From: Alentia gelatinosa
Taxonomy: Eukaryota; Annelida; Polychaeta; Phyllodocida; Polynoidae
Direction of reading: 5' to 3'
Assembly: GCA_950022655.1 (NCBI GenBank)
Contig: OX465583.1
Coordinates: 8,987,779-9,051,778, forward strand
DNA length: 64,000 nt
The translations under genes were made by a program, and so were the position numbers. Under the pieces are notes generated by a model. It was not told where the DNA came from and did not search any database. It saw only the letters and a program-made list of their open reading frames with translations. Shown here in pieces: positions 49,596 to 58,631 of the stretch. Numbering within the stretch: the stretch's first letter is position 1; each line of letters begins with the position of its first letter.

Positions 49596-49701
49596 TAAAC
49601 CCAACACGGGAAAATGGCATAGAGTATTTATTACTCGAGAAGATACTAAGATGAATTACAAGTCTGTAATAAGTCTGTTTGATATTCAAGTCTATAAAAA
49701 G
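49593..49701 (-). repeat. Element 1 split repeat B1
   Basis: Copy of B2 lying just beyond the end of the YR frame (stop at 49,717). The B1-A2 junction shares AAT, as expected where a circular junction sequence is copied. Confidence 0.92.
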
Positions 49702-49716
49702 GCAGAAACGGAAGAC

Positions 49717-50728
49717 TCAACGAGTCTTACGAGAGGTTGAATGTAGCAAGTCAGACTTAGCCAGAGAGGCCGAGAGGGCCTTGGGGACGTTGCCCGAGTT
49801 TGCGAGGGGAACGTAGGCCCCGAGGCCTGACTTGGAGGTCCACATTCCGTGGTTCATGAGGTCCGGGAGGGCCACGTCTGGCGAGGCCGCAGCTGCCTGG
49901 GCTGCGCCTCGACGAAGGCTGTGGATGGCCCCGGCAGATAAATGAAGTGAGCTGCCTCGCGGTCAGGGGGGATGCCGCCTGACTGAGAAAAGCTGGAGCC
50001 CAGGGCGGGGCGGGAAGGGATGCTTCGTACCTGGCCCAGGCTGCCACCGGGCAGGATGCCGAGGCCGTCGGTAGAATTAGAAGCGAGACCGCCGATGACG
50101 GATCTCGGATTGTCTTCGAAGAGTTTATGATGACCCTGAGGCCGCCTCTGCCCTCCTGCTGGATGTCTCTGCTAAGGAGGGTGTGAGGGCCAGGACCGAG
50201 GGTTGAGGGGCTCACCAAGTTCGAGCCTCGAAGCATTGCCACGAAGCCGAGGAGTAATGCCGCCCGTAAGTCTTGGCCCGGGGGGCCCGCTGCCGAGGCC
50301 AGGTCCGCGAGGCCGGCCGCGAGGGCAGGGGTCAACGGGGGGGTCTGAGCCGGAACATGTGTAGAGAGACGAGCAGTGCCGGAGATGACTTGTTTTACCA
50401 GGGGGTGGGCGAAGACCGCGAGGTCCCCAGCCCGAGCCGAGACCCAGGCCTTAGCTCCGGAGAGGTAGTTGAGGACCGAGGCCGGCGAGGACAGCGAGTT
50501 GGCGAGGAACTGGACGTACAGCGCCACATCTTTGATGGAAGGGGATGCTGGCGGCACACCGTATGCTGCCGCAAACGCCAGGTACGCTCTGGCCTGGATG
50601 GACTTATTGGCCGCCGTTGCCCTCGAGGTCGCCGCACTCGCCGAGTGGAGCATCTGGTTGTGTAGTGGCAGAGGCTCTGGAATTAAAAGAAGAACGAGAG
50701 CAGTGGGTGTGGCACAACAGGTTGGCAT
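49717..50728 (-). CDS. Tyrosine recombinase (YR) of element 1, frame broken near 49,940-49,975
   Basis: The ATG at 50,728 overlaps the end of the RT frame by 46 bases. An N-terminal SAM-like helical region (about residues 30-120) is followed by the first catalytic arginine in AMLRGSN (about residue 167). The annotated frame then runs to 49,757 without a recognisable C-terminus. The neighbouring frame carries HSLRRG (49,906-49,923, the H-x-x-R box) and MNHGMWTSKSGLGAYV, with the tyrosine codon at 49,813-49,815, and ends at 49,717. The normal enzyme therefore spans both frames, and this copy has a frame change, with a few residues apparently missing between TSFI and the H-x-x-R box. YR cuts and joins DNA to integrate the element. 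Confidence 0.8.
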
Positions 50729-53052
50729 TGCACAAGGTTATGCTCGCGGGTCAAGCTCGAGGCCCAAGCCGCAGCCGGCCTCGAGGTCAACCCGCGAGCC
50801 AAGAGAAGTGGAAAATCGAGGGCGGCCCCCGAGGTCTGGTGAAAGGAGAGGCGTATGTCTCTGCCCGCCAGGTGGAGCCAGACCTCGCGGGCCACCGCCG
50901 CGAGGACGCTGTCCGCGGTCCTGCCAGTAACCACTGCCTCTACCTCGGGGACGAGGTCGAGGCCGAGAACGAGGGCGGTGCCTTCGGGGAGGGTATACCC
51001 GAAAGTGGCGCATGTCACGAGAACTGCGCAGGCCTGAGCGTGGGCCTTTTTTGAGATGATTATTTTCATTTCTGGAGTGAGTGGTTGAACAAAATAGGCC
51101 TTTTGGCAGACCACGGCCACGCCCCCTTTTGCGTTAGCTACACAGATATATTCTGTTGGCCTATTAGGGGCTATAATAGCCAGGCCATTGTATTTTGAAG
51201 CGTACGCCGCGTACCAGGCCAGGTCCGCTTTCGCCCCCGAGGACAGGCCTATGAGGCTGTTGTCTCGGACCTTACGAAGGGCGGATAAGAGGTGGTTGGT
51301 GAATTTTCTGGCCAGAAGTACACAGGTTGAGATGTATATAAGTTTACCCAGAACGGATTGGAGGCTTTCTTTCGTTATTGCGACTTTTCCCAGCCATTTC
51401 TCGCAAAGTTCCCGTATTTCTACGATTTTTGGTCGGGGGATCGAGACTCGGCCTTCAGCCGTATTTATATCGTATCCGATCCATTCGAGTTCGTTAGTCG
51501 GGGGAACACATTTTTTAGGTGCGAGAACCAGCCCGAGGGCGCCGGCTAGGGCCTGGAAATCGCGAAAAGCCTTGTGGGCCTCCGCCTCAGAGGACTCAAC
51601 CCCGAGGAAGTCGTCTAGGTAAACGAGGGTAGTATGGCCTCGGGCCGGCATCATGTAGACCACCGCCATGGTGGTATGTTGGCATGCCGGAGCCGATAAT
51701 CTCGCCCCGAAGGGGGGGCAGAGGTCGACCAAATACTCCCCATGAACTTGTATCATGTATAGGGGGTAGGCTAGGGGGTCAGCTCTGAGCTGACGATATG
51801 CTCGTGATAGGTCTGCCTTCCATAGATAGGCCCGAGGGCCTTTTGTTTGATCGAGAGTGATGGCATCCCTTATCGTGGGAAGGTTGTAGGTGAAACGATC
51901 GCCCTCGAAGTTACCCTGGCGGATACCGTCATTGACGCTAGCCCCCGAGGGGAACGAGAGGTCGACTATGATTCTCCTACCCCCGTCCTTTTTTTCTCGT
52001 GTCATGATGGGGGAAACCTGTGCCCATTCAATGAAAGGGGGGGAGCTAAAGGGTCCCAGGAGGGCCCCATGAGCCAATTCCGTCGCCACATAATTCTCAA
52101 TTGCCCCAGGAAAGGCCTCCGCTGAAGCATGATTTTTTATTGTGGATACCGGGATAGTGGAGCGAGTGTAGCCCGAGGGCCAGCCGAACTCGAGGTAGTC
52201 CACTAATCGTTCATCGTGATAGGTTTGGAGCTCTTTCCTCCATGTCGGGATATTAAGGCCAGATGGGATAGGGACCCTTGGGCCCGCGTAATTGGGGAGG
52301 CCGGCCTCCATGGCCTCAATATAAGCTTTGTGATGTACGGGGGCGACCCCTTCGAGGTCTACCGTGGCCCGTGGCCAGAGAGATGCCACCGTGGTGGCAT
52401 ATTCGCCGGGAGAAATATACTGTGGGGGGTTCTCAACCGGGACTGTGTCTGTAGGGATAAGTGGGATAGCTTCCCCCGTGTCTGTGTGGAGGATGCCGGG
52501 GCCGCAGCTGGCGGCGCCGCTGGTCGCGGTGCCGCCACCTTGCGGGAAACCGCGGCATTCCAGGACAGCGGTGGCACCATCTCGTGGGATATCCGGGACT
52601 CCGTTGCCAAGGGGCATTGGGCCGGGCGGATAAGAAACATGTCTCATATCATTGATCACATCAGGAACAGTACAACATTTTACAAAGTGAACAAAATTAT
52701 TCTCGGTCTGAACCGGATAGGCTCCCTCGGGGCTGGAGGGGATAGGGCAAAAGCCAGAAACGAGCCCGGAGGCTTGAACAATGCCGCGTGGGCGAGAGCA
52801 GAATGTGCTTGGAGCGCAGGGAGTCGTCCCTGAGTGCCCGTTATTGAGAGGCTGGGGCGAGCCTAGCGCCGAAAAGGGGGGGGAGCACCCCCCTCCCCCC
52901 ATTTGCATTTGCAGCTGCGTGGCGTGTCTTAATACGGCAGTCCCTCTCAGCATGAGGGTGATAGGCCGAGAGATTGAACAGACAATAAGAGCATATGTGG
53001 AGTTGTTTCTGGCCTGATTTGAGGTGGCCGTTGGCCTGTTGACAGGCCCCAA
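50683..53052 (-). CDS. Reverse transcriptase and RNase H of element 1
   Basis: A 789-codon frame without stops; the upstream limit is a TTG, so the true start is uncertain. The first 210 residues overlap or follow gag and look like linker. The RT core runs about 330-550. TREKKDGGRRIIVDLSFP opens the fingers, KADLSRAYRQL holds the motif A aspartate (about 413), PFGARLSAPACQ is motif B, and YLDD is motif C (about 478-481; bases 51,610-51,621). The ELEWIGYDI segment and a thumb (SLQSVLGKLIYI) follow. An RNase H fold continues at about 630-755, but the first catalytic D lies in VANAKGG (no acid) and the E position in AHAQACAVL (no acid). Only D in GLDLV and D in ALDFPLLLARG remain. It overlaps gag by about 210 bases and YR by 46, so frameshifting or reinitiation is needed. 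Confidence 0.9.
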   Translation of the reverse strand: MGPVNRPTATSNQARNNSTYALIVCSISRPITLMLRGTAVLRHATQLQMQMGGGGCSPPFSALGSPQPLNNGHSGTTPCAPSTFCSRPRGIVQASGLVSGFCPIPSSPEGAYPVQTENNFVHFVKCCTVPDVINDMRHVSYPPGPMPLGNGVPDIPRDGATAVLECRGFPQGGGTATSGAASCGPGILHTDTGEAIPLIPTDTVPVENPPQYISPGEYATTVASLWPRATVDLEGVAPVHHKAYIEAMEAGLPNYAGPRVPIPSGLNIPTWRKELQTYHDERLVDYLEFGWPSGYTRSTIPVSTIKNHASAEAFPGAIENYVATELAHGALLGPFSSPPFIEWAQVSPIMTREKKDGGRRIIVDLSFPSGASVNDGIRQGNFEGDRFTYNLPTIRDAITLDQTKGPRAYLWKADLSRAYRQLRADPLAYPLYMIQVHGEYLVDLCPPFGARLSAPACQHTTMAVVYMMPARGHTTLVYLDDFLGVESSEAEAHKAFRDFQALAGALGLVLAPKKCVPPTNELEWIGYDINTAEGRVSIPRPKIVEIRELCEKWLGKVAITKESLQSVLGKLIYISTCVLLARKFTNHLLSALRKVRDNSLIGLSSGAKADLAWYAAYASKYNGLAIIAPNRPTEYICVANAKGGVAVVCQKAYFVQPLTPEMKIIISKKAHAQACAVLVTCATFGYTLPEGTALVLGLDLVPEVEAVVTGRTADSVLAAVAREVWLHLAGRDIRLSFHQTSGAALDFPLLLARGLTSRPAAAWASSLTREHNLVQCQPVVPHPLLSFFF

Positions 53053-53947
53053 TGTTAAAAGCTTTGCAGGGTGGGCCCCACCTGAGGTCTTGCTTATCCG
53101 CTTGTTTTTCTGATTTTTCTGACTTTTTACTAGCCCGAGGGTTATTCGTGCCGGATAGTTTGCCCAAAGGGGAGCGAGAAATTGAGACTCTGAGCATTTG
53201 AATCTTATTCGTATCCTCCCAGGCCCTGGTTAGGCGGCCTTCAGAGATAAGGCTTAATATCTCCTCAGACCATGCCCTGACCTGTTTGAATTGGTATTCC
53301 CTGGCATCCTCTAGGATATCTTTGATATGAGAAAGGGTATGCGAGGCCCAGTCAGTCGGATAGGCTAGGTCCTCAATTAGGCGGAAAAGACCCCAGAGGT
53401 ATTCTGCAATATTAAGATCATTGAGAGTGGTTTTAGCTTTCTCTGGGCCCCTGAAAACATATGTATGCGAGAAAAACGAAGGCTTCTTACCTGCTGTGGC
53501 GAAGGCATGAGGAGTCGCTTCTAATAGCTTCACGACCTGAGCCTGAAGCGCTTCCGCGCCTGCCGCCTCTGCCAGGCTCGTTGGAAAAGGCGCGAAACCT
53601 AGCGTGCCTGGATCTCTGGGGTTCTGGGCGGCTGCCGCGGCCTCTGTCAACCTTTGAGTGGACGGGGAGACAACCTTGTATGGAGCGAACCGTGTATCCG
53701 CCCGAGCTGGTCGCCCTCGAGGTCTCTTAGTAATTATCGGGGATTCACTGTCTGACGCACTTGTTACTTCTGGTGTGCCTGCTTTGTCTTGGCCTTTTGC
53801 TGCCAAGGCGCGAAGCAGGCTTTCCATTTCTGCAAACTTATCCCCGAACGCCTCGATTTTTTCGTCCAGCGCTGTTACTTTTTCATCCAGGTCTTTCTGT
53901 TTTACCCCTCTGGTAACAGTCGGGGTCTTGGCGGCATGTTTTGGCAT
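52841..53947 (-). CDS. Gag-like protein of element 1
   Basis: ATG at 53,945-53,947, 368 residues. An N-terminal heptad pattern (about 17-50, DEKVTALDEKIEAFGDKFAE) suggests a coiled coil for assembly. A basic KRPRGRP patch follows at about 74-80, then a helical region (about 170-260). Near the C-terminus lies a zinc-binding cluster CKAFN-x3-C-x5-H ... LHICSYC ... H-x-H-x4-C (about 294-337), matched by the gag of element 2 (CRAFN ... LHVCSFC). It starts 38 bases inside A1. It probably packages the RNA in a particle. Confidence 0.88.
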   Translation of the reverse strand: MPKHAAKTPTVTRGVKQKDLDEKVTALDEKIEAFGDKFAEMESLLRALAAKGQDKAGTPEVTSASDSESPIITKRPRGRPARADTRFAPYKVVSPSTQRLTEAAAAAQNPRDPGTLGFAPFPTSLAEAAGAEALQAQVVKLLEATPHAFATAGKKPSFFSHTYVFRGPEKAKTTLNDLNIAEYLWGLFRLIEDLAYPTDWASHTLSHIKDILEDAREYQFKQVRAWSEEILSLISEGRLTRAWEDTNKIQMLRVSISRSPLGKLSGTNNPRASKKSEKSEKQADKQDLRWGPPCKAFNIGACQQANGHLKSGQKQLHICSYCLFNLSAYHPHAERDCRIKTRHAAANANGGRGVLPPLFGARLAPASQ

Positions 53948-53984
53948 GTTTTTCGTTCTGTTTGATGTTACTTAGCCGTTACCT

Positions 53985-54147
53985 AAAGAAACACGTCTTA
54001 TGTCTTTAGATCCTGCCGCCAAAAGAGGGCGAAGCGTCGTGACGTCAGGAGATGACGTGGCAGTTGACCCCGAGGTCAAGGCCGGCGGATAACAAGAAAA
54101 CTTTCCCGCTTGTTAATTAACACGCAATTTAACAATTACTAACCAAT
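53985..54147 (-). repeat. Element 1 split repeat A1 (5' end)
   Basis: 163 bp, 99% identical to A2. It probably carries the promoter; no TATA box is obvious. Contains TGACGTCAGGAGATGACGTG, with two CRE-like TGACGT motifs 11 bases apart. Confidence 0.92.
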
Positions 54148-54156
54148 GTATATATT

Positions 54157-54665
54157 TTATTTCACCCCTGGTACAGGTCTAGCCATAGGAATAACGTTAG
54201 AAATAAATATGCAACGATCACCCCGGTAAAGCGACAATACTACGCCATGCTCGTTGCGGAGTGTGTGCGCTATTACGTCAGATTCGACTAGCGAATCAGC
54301 GAATAGGAATAAAAAAAAAGTTTCGCGAACTATTTACTGTCATTAAAGCTCGCTGACTTACGCCGTTGTTTACTTCCACTAGAGATTTGAAGGCATCGAA
54401 CAGATGCAACATGATATCGGATGTTATTACGATTCCTAAATGGATCTTGGGTGAGTAACTTGCAAAACATTGATATTTTGATTAAATTATACAGTTTGTG
54501 GAGGAGGTGAGATAAAAACAGAACTTTTATCGAATCATATTTCTAACCACCATGCCACTCGTTTGGATGCTCCGTAATCGTCACTCGGCTACGCTTCGTA
54601 ACGATTACTACGCATCCAAACTCGTGGCATAGTGGTTAGAAATACGATTCTCAAACCAGTTCTGC
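54157..54665 (+). mobile_element. Modular MITE (family F2) next to element 1
   Basis: The module starts TTATTTCACCCCTGGTACAG and ends GAGGTGAGATAA at 54,516. The hairpin 54,535-54,660 has arms ACCACCATGCCACTCGTTTG and inverse and turn TCACTCGGCTACGCTTCG (54,581-54,598). It is longer than other F2 copies because of extra sequence at 54,260-54,480. Confidence 0.65.
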
Positions 54666-54818
54666 TTAAATGTTTTATTATTATATACCTGTGTCCGAAT
54701 GTCTATGAAATACTGCCCGCTGCTAGGGGTGCAGTAATAGTAATGTTCGTGCCCGCTGTGAAAGTGACTTAATAAGTCATTAGAATGGTGTTTTTTCATC
54801 GATTTAAGGTTTGATGAT

Positions 54819-54968
54819 AAGCAAACGTCCTGACTGTAGACGAAACGATTCTAGTTCTCGGCCAGTCATCGATTTCATACTGCCTTCCGCCTATGGCATC
54901 AGGCAGTATGATATCGACGATTGACCTCGAACAGGAAACGTTTCGTCCACAGTAAGGACGTTTCCTTA
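54819..54968. repeat. Long hairpin
   Basis: GATAAGCAAACGTCCTGACT ... CGATTTCATACTGCC is mirrored by GGCAGTATGATATCGACGAT ... AGTAAGGACGTTTCCTTAT around TTCCGCCTATGGCATCA. Confidence 0.75.
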
Positions 54969-55194
54969 TATTACCCACCTAGTACGTAGTCTCCATGCTA
55001 AGCCTAGATGGAGCCTACAGATCCCTACTGAGTAGAATACGGACCTCCGGAATCTCCTAGGAGAATACGGCTTTTTCGGCCACCTGACGGGCGTTATAGG
55101 AACTAATTCATATAAACAAAGCACAGCGCTTGGGTCGAACTTTTAATAATATATTAGATTTTTTTCCTAGTAATTACTCGAAAGGTGAGTAATA

Positions 55195-55350
55195 AATACA
55201 ACATTACCACGATTTCGATCTGAGTGGCCGTATTCTCCTTGTAGTTGACACAATGTAATACTCATCGCTATCGCTCGGAGTTTTACTTCGCGTCAATTAC
55301 GCGGAGAATACGGCCACTTAGATCGAAATCATGGTAATATTGTGTATATC
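55195..55350. repeat. Long hairpin
   Basis: ACAACATTACCACGATTTCG ... GGCCGTATTCTCC is mirrored by GGAGAATACGGCCACTTAGA ... ATGGTAATATTGTG. The turn includes CATCGCTATCGCTCGGAG, a distant form of the shared core. Confidence 0.75.
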
Positions 55351-56085
55351 TCCACCACACTCCGCACCTCAGAGACAAGGAATTTTTGAAATCGCTATGA
55401 GGCCACTGGTGCATTGCAGCGAGTGCACGCATGTACATAGGCGGATAATTCACTTTATTTCGCGGAAGATATGCCCCATGGTGTGGAGGAGAGAGGTCTT
55501 TTTCCGAAGGGCGGTGTCGCACCTTATCTGCTTAGTTACCCCACGGCTGAAGCCAAACATTCACCTGGCAACGTATTCTTTACCATTGGATTACTCAGTG
55601 TATGAGCGTAATACGTTCATAATACCCTTGTACATTATTTCCAGAGATATAATAATGATTGCATCGCATTATATGGTATTCCAGCTCAAAATTGGTGTCT
55701 CATACATGCATATCGCCTCAATAATACTTTAGATATAGCTTAGATAACACAGGATCACCGAAATTGAATACATTAATACATTGGCAGGCCTAGCTATTAT
55801 GTGCTTATCTTTCTCCAAATTAAAACCAAAACAATTATCATCTATAAAGTTTTGATAGTCCAGACTGGTTGATACAATGCCTTTAATTGTTCTAGGAGTC
55901 CAATCTGTCCAAAAACAACGCTCCTGTAATCACACCCACCGTTCACACTTTAGGTGTGATTGCTGTGTTCTCTATACACATATAGCCAGACTCGGCCAGG
56001 TTTGTCCTAGCGGCCGCGTAACTAGGCCGTGGGCCGTTAGGCGGCGCTGAACGGCAACACCTGTATTGCGTGCGCTCAACACTGA
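55351..56085. other. No supported gene
   Basis: A 133-codon plus frame (55,331-55,732) starts in the hairpin and has no recognisable domain. GC-rich sequence at 56,005-56,050 has GCCGTGGGCCGTTAGGCGG. Confidence 0.35.
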
Positions 56086-56089
56086 CCAA

Positions 56090-56433
56090 CCTCTCACTTC
56101 TGCTCTACACTTCATCCAGTACACACGTACTACACTTTTTCGTCCCACCCACCCACAACCTTCTTTCTCTTTTCCTACTCACGTAGGGCTATTGTTATTA
56201 TCATGTATATTCATAATAATATTCTATTGTTATCATTATAATTGACTCATGACTTTTGTTGTCAATTACATATGATCTTATCTCTTATTGTACTTTATAT
56301 TCATAACCTTATTTCATATGTCGTCCAATAAGGTCGACATAAATATTTTACTACATTTTACTACATATAAAATTCAATAAAATTTATTCTCCCAGCTACT
56401 GCTTCTCTACTTTCATCCAGGGATGGGGTAATG
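56090..56433 (+). mobile_element. Fossil A2-B2 end of an element 2 relative
   Basis: CCAGTACACACGTACTACAC and TTTTTCGTCCCACCCACCCA match the A2 end of element 2 (61,880-61,925). TCACGTAGGGCTATT followed by the AT-rich block ending CATCCAGGGATGGGGTAATG matches B2 (61,962-62,228) at about 75%. The rest of the element is absent, so this is a solo 3' terminus or an old deletion remnant. Confidence 0.7.
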
Positions 56434-57053
56434 ACTGGACCGATGGCACCAGGGACCGATGGCACCTGGACTGATGGCACCTCTTCGGACTGATGGCAAC
56501 ATTTTTCCTAGACCGATGGCACCACTACCTAGACTGATGGCACCACTCACTCAGACTAATGGTTATTGCCAAATTATATTGTGTACACCACTTTTCAACT
56601 ACCGAGTATATTAAATTCACATAAAGAAGAATTAACGTGATGATTTAAAAAAAAACCCCCAAAAAAACCCCTGGCTCCGGGCCCCTCAGCATCGGCAGCT
56701 GGGGGTTCCGGCCGGCCACCCGTGGTCCCGGCCGGCAGCCGCCTCGGTACTGTTCGCGGCCGCCTCAGTACCGGTCGCGGTAGAAGCGGTGGTCTCCTGA
56801 AATCAATGATCTTTTTTCAGAAACCAGAAAAAACCCTGAAAATTAAACTGGAAACACTGTTATTACAGGACTACTGCACATTATTACTATATCTATCAAG
56901 TGGTTCCCATGTCTTGGTAAAAAAATTAGGTGGTGCCATCAGTCTAGGCAAGTGGTTCCATCAGTCCAGGCACGGGTGCCATCAGTCCAGGTAAAACTGA
57001 AAAAAGGTGCCATCAGTCCAGGTGCCATCGGTCCGTGGTGCCATCAGTCCAGT
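56434..57053. mobile_element. Foldback element with arrays of a 14-bp motif
   Basis: The left 140 bp has seven direct copies of GGACYGATGGCACC or close variants (56,437 to 56,566). The right 125 bp has six inverted copies, GGTGCCATCAGTCC (56,932 to 57,052). The middle is AT-rich except for a GC-rich minisatellite (GCCGCCTCGGTACTGTTCGC, about 56,735-56,780). It has no coding capacity. It starts exactly where the fossil B2 ends (GGGGTAATG|ACTGGACC). Confidence 0.8.
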
Positions 57054-57147
57054 TACTGGGTGAGTTTAAACAAAAAATCTTTTATTTAGACTGGAGCAAT
57101 GCTCAGTCACTTGTGTGACTGGTTTTCTTGCACTGCCAGTATGAATT

Positions 57148-57341
57148 GTATACCCATGGGCTTTGCTCAGGGGTAATCATTGCCTCCCCGGTGTCCCCCT
57201 CTACCTTGCCTCACGGGCGCCCCTCCTGCCCCCTCGCGGCTTTCTCACCTACCACGCGGTCACGTGGTACAGCCTGGTCCTGACCCCGGTCTCACTTCTT
57301 CTCCACCTGTCCTGCAGTACACACATACTCCAGTACTTTTT
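57148..57341 (+). repeat. Element 2 split repeat A1
   Basis: GTATACCCATGGGCTTTGCT ... TGCAGTACACACATACTCCA ... 194 bp, about ten differences from A2. The gag ATG follows 92 bases later. Confidence 0.9.
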
Positions 57342-57432
57342 TGCCACGTGCTCGCAGCCCAATACTCCCCGAGTAGAGGCCAGCACACCATACATACGAT
57401 AGAGTACGATAGAACGATAGAGAAGAGTGAAA

Positions 57433-58631
57433 ATGCCGACTACAAGGAACACCCCCGTGCCTAGCACGTCCCAGGCACCGGAGGCAGCCACCGGCTCGGA
57501 GGCCACGCTGAAGGGGTCGACACAAGCTTCAAATGAGCAGGTTGACTCCGTCTCTGACCACGGCTCGACGGTCAAGACGTTGAGAATAACGGCTCTCGAG
57601 GGGAATGTCGCCCAGATACTGGAGGTGATAAAGGGACTCCAACGGTGGAAATCGCCATCGAGGGCATCACAACCGGCAACCATCAGAGAGGTACGCACCG
57701 TCGCTGAGGACCGGACCAGGGATTGAGCCTACAATCAGGCATCCCGTCTACCGGCCCGAGGCAACTTCGCGACCGCTACCTCCCAGAGGAATTCCTGCAA
57801 AAAGAACTCGACCGTGAAGGACTCCGACACGACCGTACGGCCGGTAGGTTAAGTTCAGATCTCAATACCGCTAGGTTACTGTCTAAACCGTATATGTTTG
57901 TCGAACGGGAGGGCCTGTTCACCGTAAATCAGAGGCTCGAGGTCAGGGGCACGCTCGGCCCCATGGAATATGTTAGTGCCTTCCTGGTGATGATGGAGGA
58001 CCACCGGGCTGTCCCTGAGGAGGATAGGAGGGAAATGTACCGCCACCTGTCCCAGGTCTCCATCGACGCCCAGACACGGCCGTGGGCCGGAGTCAGGCGT
58101 TGGTCGCAGTACATATTTGACCAGGTCGAGGCCGGGAGTATATACTGGTCCGACCACGTGCGTATACAAGACGAGCGGCTCACGATGACGGCGACCACGA
58201 AGCTTCACGACGGTCAAGACGCGAGCAAGGCCGGGGGACGGGAGCTGCCGTGCCGGGCATTTAACTCAGAGAAGGGGTGCCGCCAGCGCAACGGGCACCA
58301 AGATGGCGGAATCAAATGGCTGCACGTGTGCTCATTTTGCGATTCGGTCGGCAGGATGTGCACGCACTCCATACACGCGTGCAACAGGAAGCTGTTGTAC
58401 GGTGGTATGAGAGTGCTGCACCAACACCTGCACCTGCCCCATGCCGGATGCCGCACGCCGGACACACGGTCCGCACCACGGACCTCTCAGTACAGAAACA
58501 ACACCTCCCGGCGGCTTAAAAAAACGGACCGGACGCGCCCCGCGACTGACTGTGGCGCGTGTTACACACCTCGCACCCAGTACGAGTGCACTCAGCGAGG
58601 GGGCTGCGGTCACGGAGTGCACGACCTGTGA
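57433..58631 (+). pseudogene. Gag-like protein of element 2, in two frames
   Basis: Part 1 (ATG 57,433 to stop 57,726) is 97 residues, with a short coiled-coil candidate (ALEGNVAQILEVIKGLQ). Part 2 is open from 57,708 to 58,631 in the -1 frame. It contains the helical middle and the zinc cluster CRAFN-x4-C-x6-H ... LHVCSFC ... H-x3-H-x-C (about 58,250-58,385), as in element 1. The overlap of only 18 bases could be a programmed -1 shift, but with the other breaks in this copy a mutation is more likely. Confidence 0.75.

Larger units (their letters stand above)
49273..54147 (-). mobile_element. Ngaro-like YR retrotransposon, element 1 (4,875 bp)
   Basis: Read on the minus strand the order is A1 (54,147-53,985), gag, RT plus RNase H, YR, B1 (49,701-49,593), A2 (49,595-49,433), a 52-bp spacer, and B2 (49,381-49,273). 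Split direct repeats with A1 at one end and B1-A2-B2 at the other, the gag-RT-RNase H-YR order, and no methyltransferase domain define the Ngaro group of DIRS-order elements. These integrate by a tyrosine recombinase, probably via a circular intermediate, and make no target duplication. A1 and A2 differ at one of 163 positions and B1 and B2 at one of 109, so insertion was recent. It lies 10 bases from an F2 MITE at 54,157. Confidence 0.9.

Noticed and set aside
50273..53017. Many plus-strand ORFs of 60-205 codons over element 1
   Set aside because: They are shadows of the GC-rich minus-strand gag, RT and YR frames and have no domain content of their own.
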